DNA from: Candidatus Colimonas fimequi | Lineage (GTDB): Bacteria > Bacillota > Clostridia > Peptostreptococcales > Anaerovoracaceae | Length of the DNA stretch: 8,084 nucleotides | Direction of reading: 5' to 3' | NCBI GenBank assembly: GCA_018065295.1 | Contig: JAGHTQ010000089.1 | Location: forward strand, 1 to 8,084 | In this document: positions 6,684 to 8,084 of the stretch, piece after piece | Position numbering within the stretch: the stretch's first letter is position 1 | Layout: every line of letters starts with the position of its first letter | Translations under genes and position numbers: made by a program | The notes under the pieces: model-generated | Seen by the model: only the letters and a program-made list of their open reading frames with translations | What the model was told of the DNA's origin: nothing | The model's database searches: none

Positions 6684-7784
6684 CTACTTCAATTCTTCAA
6701 TATTATCGCAAATAATCTTAACAGCTTCCATCGGAGCACAGCTGTGACTCTTAACTGACATATCAGCCAGTCTCTCAGGGTCAATCATAAGATCGCCGAT
6801 GATAGCCATGAGTTTCTCGTTATCAAGATCCTTCTCTTCGATAACTACAGCGCCACCCTTGTCTGCAACAGCCTTAGCGTTGAAGAACTGGTGATTACCT
6901 GTAGCATTAGGGAAAGGAATAAATACTGCTGGCTTGCCGCATACAGTTACTTCTGCAACAGTCAGCGCGCCGCTTCTACTTACAATCAGATCAGCTGCAG
7001 AGAGGAATTCATCCATATTGCTGATGTATTCCATTACTCTGATGTTTGACTTAAGTTCAAGTCCTGATTCCTTCAGTTCATCCAGAATTGGCTTGTAATA
7101 ATTCTTACCTGTACCAAGGCAGATATGAACATCAGCTGCACCGTTAAAACGAGTGATTGCTGTCATCATTGCCTTGTTGATTCTTCCTGCGCCCTGGCTT
7201 CCGCCGAATGCCAGAACTACGAAGTCCTTCTTACCAAATCCCAGTTTCTTTCTTGCTGCTTCTCTATCAGCATTCATGAAATCAGCTCTAACCGGGTTAC
7301 CACAAACAACGTGCTTCTCAGGATGCTTGAAGTAATCCTTAGCGTCTTCGAATCCCAGGAACACCTTAGTAACGTGCTTCTCGTTCATCTTGTTTGTAAC
7401 GCCTGGGAATGCGTTCTGTTCGTGAATATATGATGGAATACCAAGCTTATGTGCCATCTTGATAACAGGTGCGCTGGCATATCCACCAGTACCTACTACG
7501 AAGTCAGGCTTGAATTCCTTCATGATCTTCTTAGCGTTTCTCTGTGCGCCGATATAGTCCTTGACAGTCTTCACGTTCTTAGCCATATTCTTACGGTTGA
7601 AGCCCTGAACCTTAATCAGCTTAATATCATATCCATTAGCAGGGACAAGTGTCTTCTCAAGTCCACGTTCTGCTCCAACGAACAGAATCTCTGCATCTTC
7701 GTATCTTCTCTTGATTTCATCTGCAATTGCGATTGCTGGATAGATGTGACCACCAGTACCGCCGCCTGTCATTATTACTCTCAT
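6684..7784 (-). CDS. murG: MurG, UDP-GlcNAc:lipid I N-acetylglucosaminyltransferase
   Basis: MurG transfers GlcNAc from UDP-GlcNAc to lipid I on the inner face of the membrane, making lipid II, the peptidoglycan precursor. It is a GT-B fold family 28 glycosyltransferase; the 366-residue length is typical. The N-terminal acceptor domain has the glycine-rich loop GGGTGGHIYPA at 7-17, the second loop GTGGYASAP at 98-106 and HEQNAFPG at 121-128. The C-terminal donor domain has the third glycine loop FGGSQGAGRIN at 193-203, followed by EYISNMDEFLSAADLIVSRSG (252-272), the LTVAE of the UDP-binding region at 274-278, and PFPNATGNHQFFNA at 290-303 (H298, Q299, N302). There is no signal peptide; it is a peripheral membrane protein. 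The start ATG overlaps the ftsW stop as ATGA, with GGAGG 4 nt upstream inside the ftsW end, so the two are translationally coupled. ftsQ follows 15 nt later. Confidence 0.99.
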   Translation of the reverse strand: MRVIMTGGGTGGHIYPAIAIADEIKRRYEDAEILFVGAERGLEKTLVPANGYDIKLIKVQGFNRKNMAKNVKTVKDYIGAQRNAKKIMKEFKPDFVVGTGGYASAPVIKMAHKLGIPSYIHEQNAFPGVTNKMNEKHVTKVFLGFEDAKDYFKHPEKHVVCGNPVRADFMNADREAARKKLGFGKKDFVVLAFGGSQGAGRINKAMMTAITRFNGAADVHICLGTGKNYYKPILDELKESGLELKSNIRVMEYISNMDEFLSAADLIVSRSGALTVAEVTVCGKPAVFIPFPNATGNHQFFNAKAVADKGGAVVIEEKDLDNEKLMAIIGDLMIDPERLADMSVKSHSCAPMEAVKIICDNIEELK

Positions 7785-8084
7785 TCTTCCTCCGATCTTG
7801 CCACACGTGGTTCTGTATTAATACTCTGTCTTGATATGTTCGTCAATATGCCCGTGCTGAACATAAACAGCAATATACCATTACCACCATAACTGATAAA
7901 TGGCAGGTTGATACCTGTTGGTGGCATTGATGATGTTACTACCGCAACGTTTAAGAGCACCTGGATGCCTACCATGAGCACAACACCTGATGCCACAAGC
8001 AGACCAAACTGGACTCTAGCATTTAGAGCGATGTCAACCCCACTCCAAATAAAAGCCGCATACACCAGCATCAGAAACATGAAT
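7781..8084 (-). CDS. ftsW: FtsW/SpoVE-type septal peptidoglycan polymerase, C-terminal part (cut by window edge)
   Basis: FtsW is a multi-pass SEDS-family membrane glycosyltransferase that polymerises lipid II at the division septum. About 100 C-terminal residues are visible; the frame is open to the right edge (codon TTC before the first visible Met at 8080), so that Met is internal. The family-diagnostic block GIQVLLNVAVVTSSMPPTGINLPFISYGG is present, including the PPTG and LPFISYGG motifs that form the conserved extracytoplasmic/last-helix region of SEDS proteins. Three hydrophobic segments are apparent, and the protein ends in a short charged cytoplasmic tail (EPRVARSEEE). The usual GGSS after SYGG is varied here to GGNG. 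The location directly upstream of murG, with an ATGA overlap, favours FtsW (or the related SpoVE) over RodA. The missing N-terminus prevents a finer distinction. Confidence 0.93.
   Translation of the reverse strand, partial: FMFLMLVYAAFIWSGVDIALNARVQFGLLVASGVVLMVGIQVLLNVAVVTSSMPPTGINLPFISYGGNGILLFMFSTGILTNISRQSINTEPRVARSEEE

Noticed and set aside
7125..7892. Plus-strand frames opposite murG/ftsW (7125-7433 and 7449-7892).
   Set aside because: They cross the well-supported murG and ftsW coding sequence, have no matching family features, and the cysteine-rich translation reflects antisense codons.
1..8084. A hidden mobile, defence or biosynthetic system.
   Set aside because: Every stretch is accounted for by eight conserved housekeeping genes with short gaps; no transposase, integrase, direct-repeat array or composition break was seen.

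Overview
This window is a compact bacterial housekeeping region from a low-to-mid GC Gram-positive organism, most likely a Clostridia-class Firmicute. The signs are a DivIB-type FtsQ with a long charged N-terminus, a MutS2-Smr protein beside zapA, a SpoU-family methyltransferase close to zapA/mutS2 and strong GGAGG-type ribosome binding sites. The standard genetic code fits, and TAA, TAG and TGA all end genes. A family such as Anaerovoracaceae/Mogibacterium relatives is a guess from gene order and would need a database search.

All eight genes lie on the minus strand, so transcription runs from high to low coordinates. The first group is the tail of a division and cell-wall (dcw) cluster: the C-terminal part of ftsW (cut by the right edge), murG (ATGA overlap with ftsW), ftsQ/divIB and ftsZ. 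Between ftsQ and ftsZ is a 60-bp gap. It holds a good extended -10 promoter whose -35 lies inside the end of ftsQ, followed by a strong Shine-Dalgarno. ftsZ therefore probably has its own promoter as well as read-through from the cluster.

ftsZ is followed by a perfect 11-bp inverted repeat with a short, imperfect T-rich tail, probably a weak or partial terminator. It sits only 8 nt before the next start codon. The second group then runs: SpoU/TrmH-family RNA 2'-O-methyltransferase, an unusually long coiled-coil zapA, mutS2 and the N-terminal third of argS (cut by the left edge). Gaps here are 31, 6 and 12 bp, so these are probably co-transcribed.

Functionally, MurG makes lipid II, FtsW polymerises it at the septum, DivIB/FtsQ is part of the divisome scaffold, FtsZ forms the Z-ring and ZapA cross-links FtsZ filaments. 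The remaining genes serve ribosome/RNA modification, DNA or ribosome quality control (MutS2) and translation (ArgS). Two neighbours often seen in related genomes are missing from their usual places: ftsA before ftsZ, and pheS-pheT between the methyltransferase and zapA.

I see no mobile element, CRISPR array, tRNA/rRNA gene, prophage or defence system. Nearly every base is coding, no non-coding stretch exceeds about 60 bp, and I found no convincing undescribed system. The findings are modest points about regulation, domain extension and gene order.
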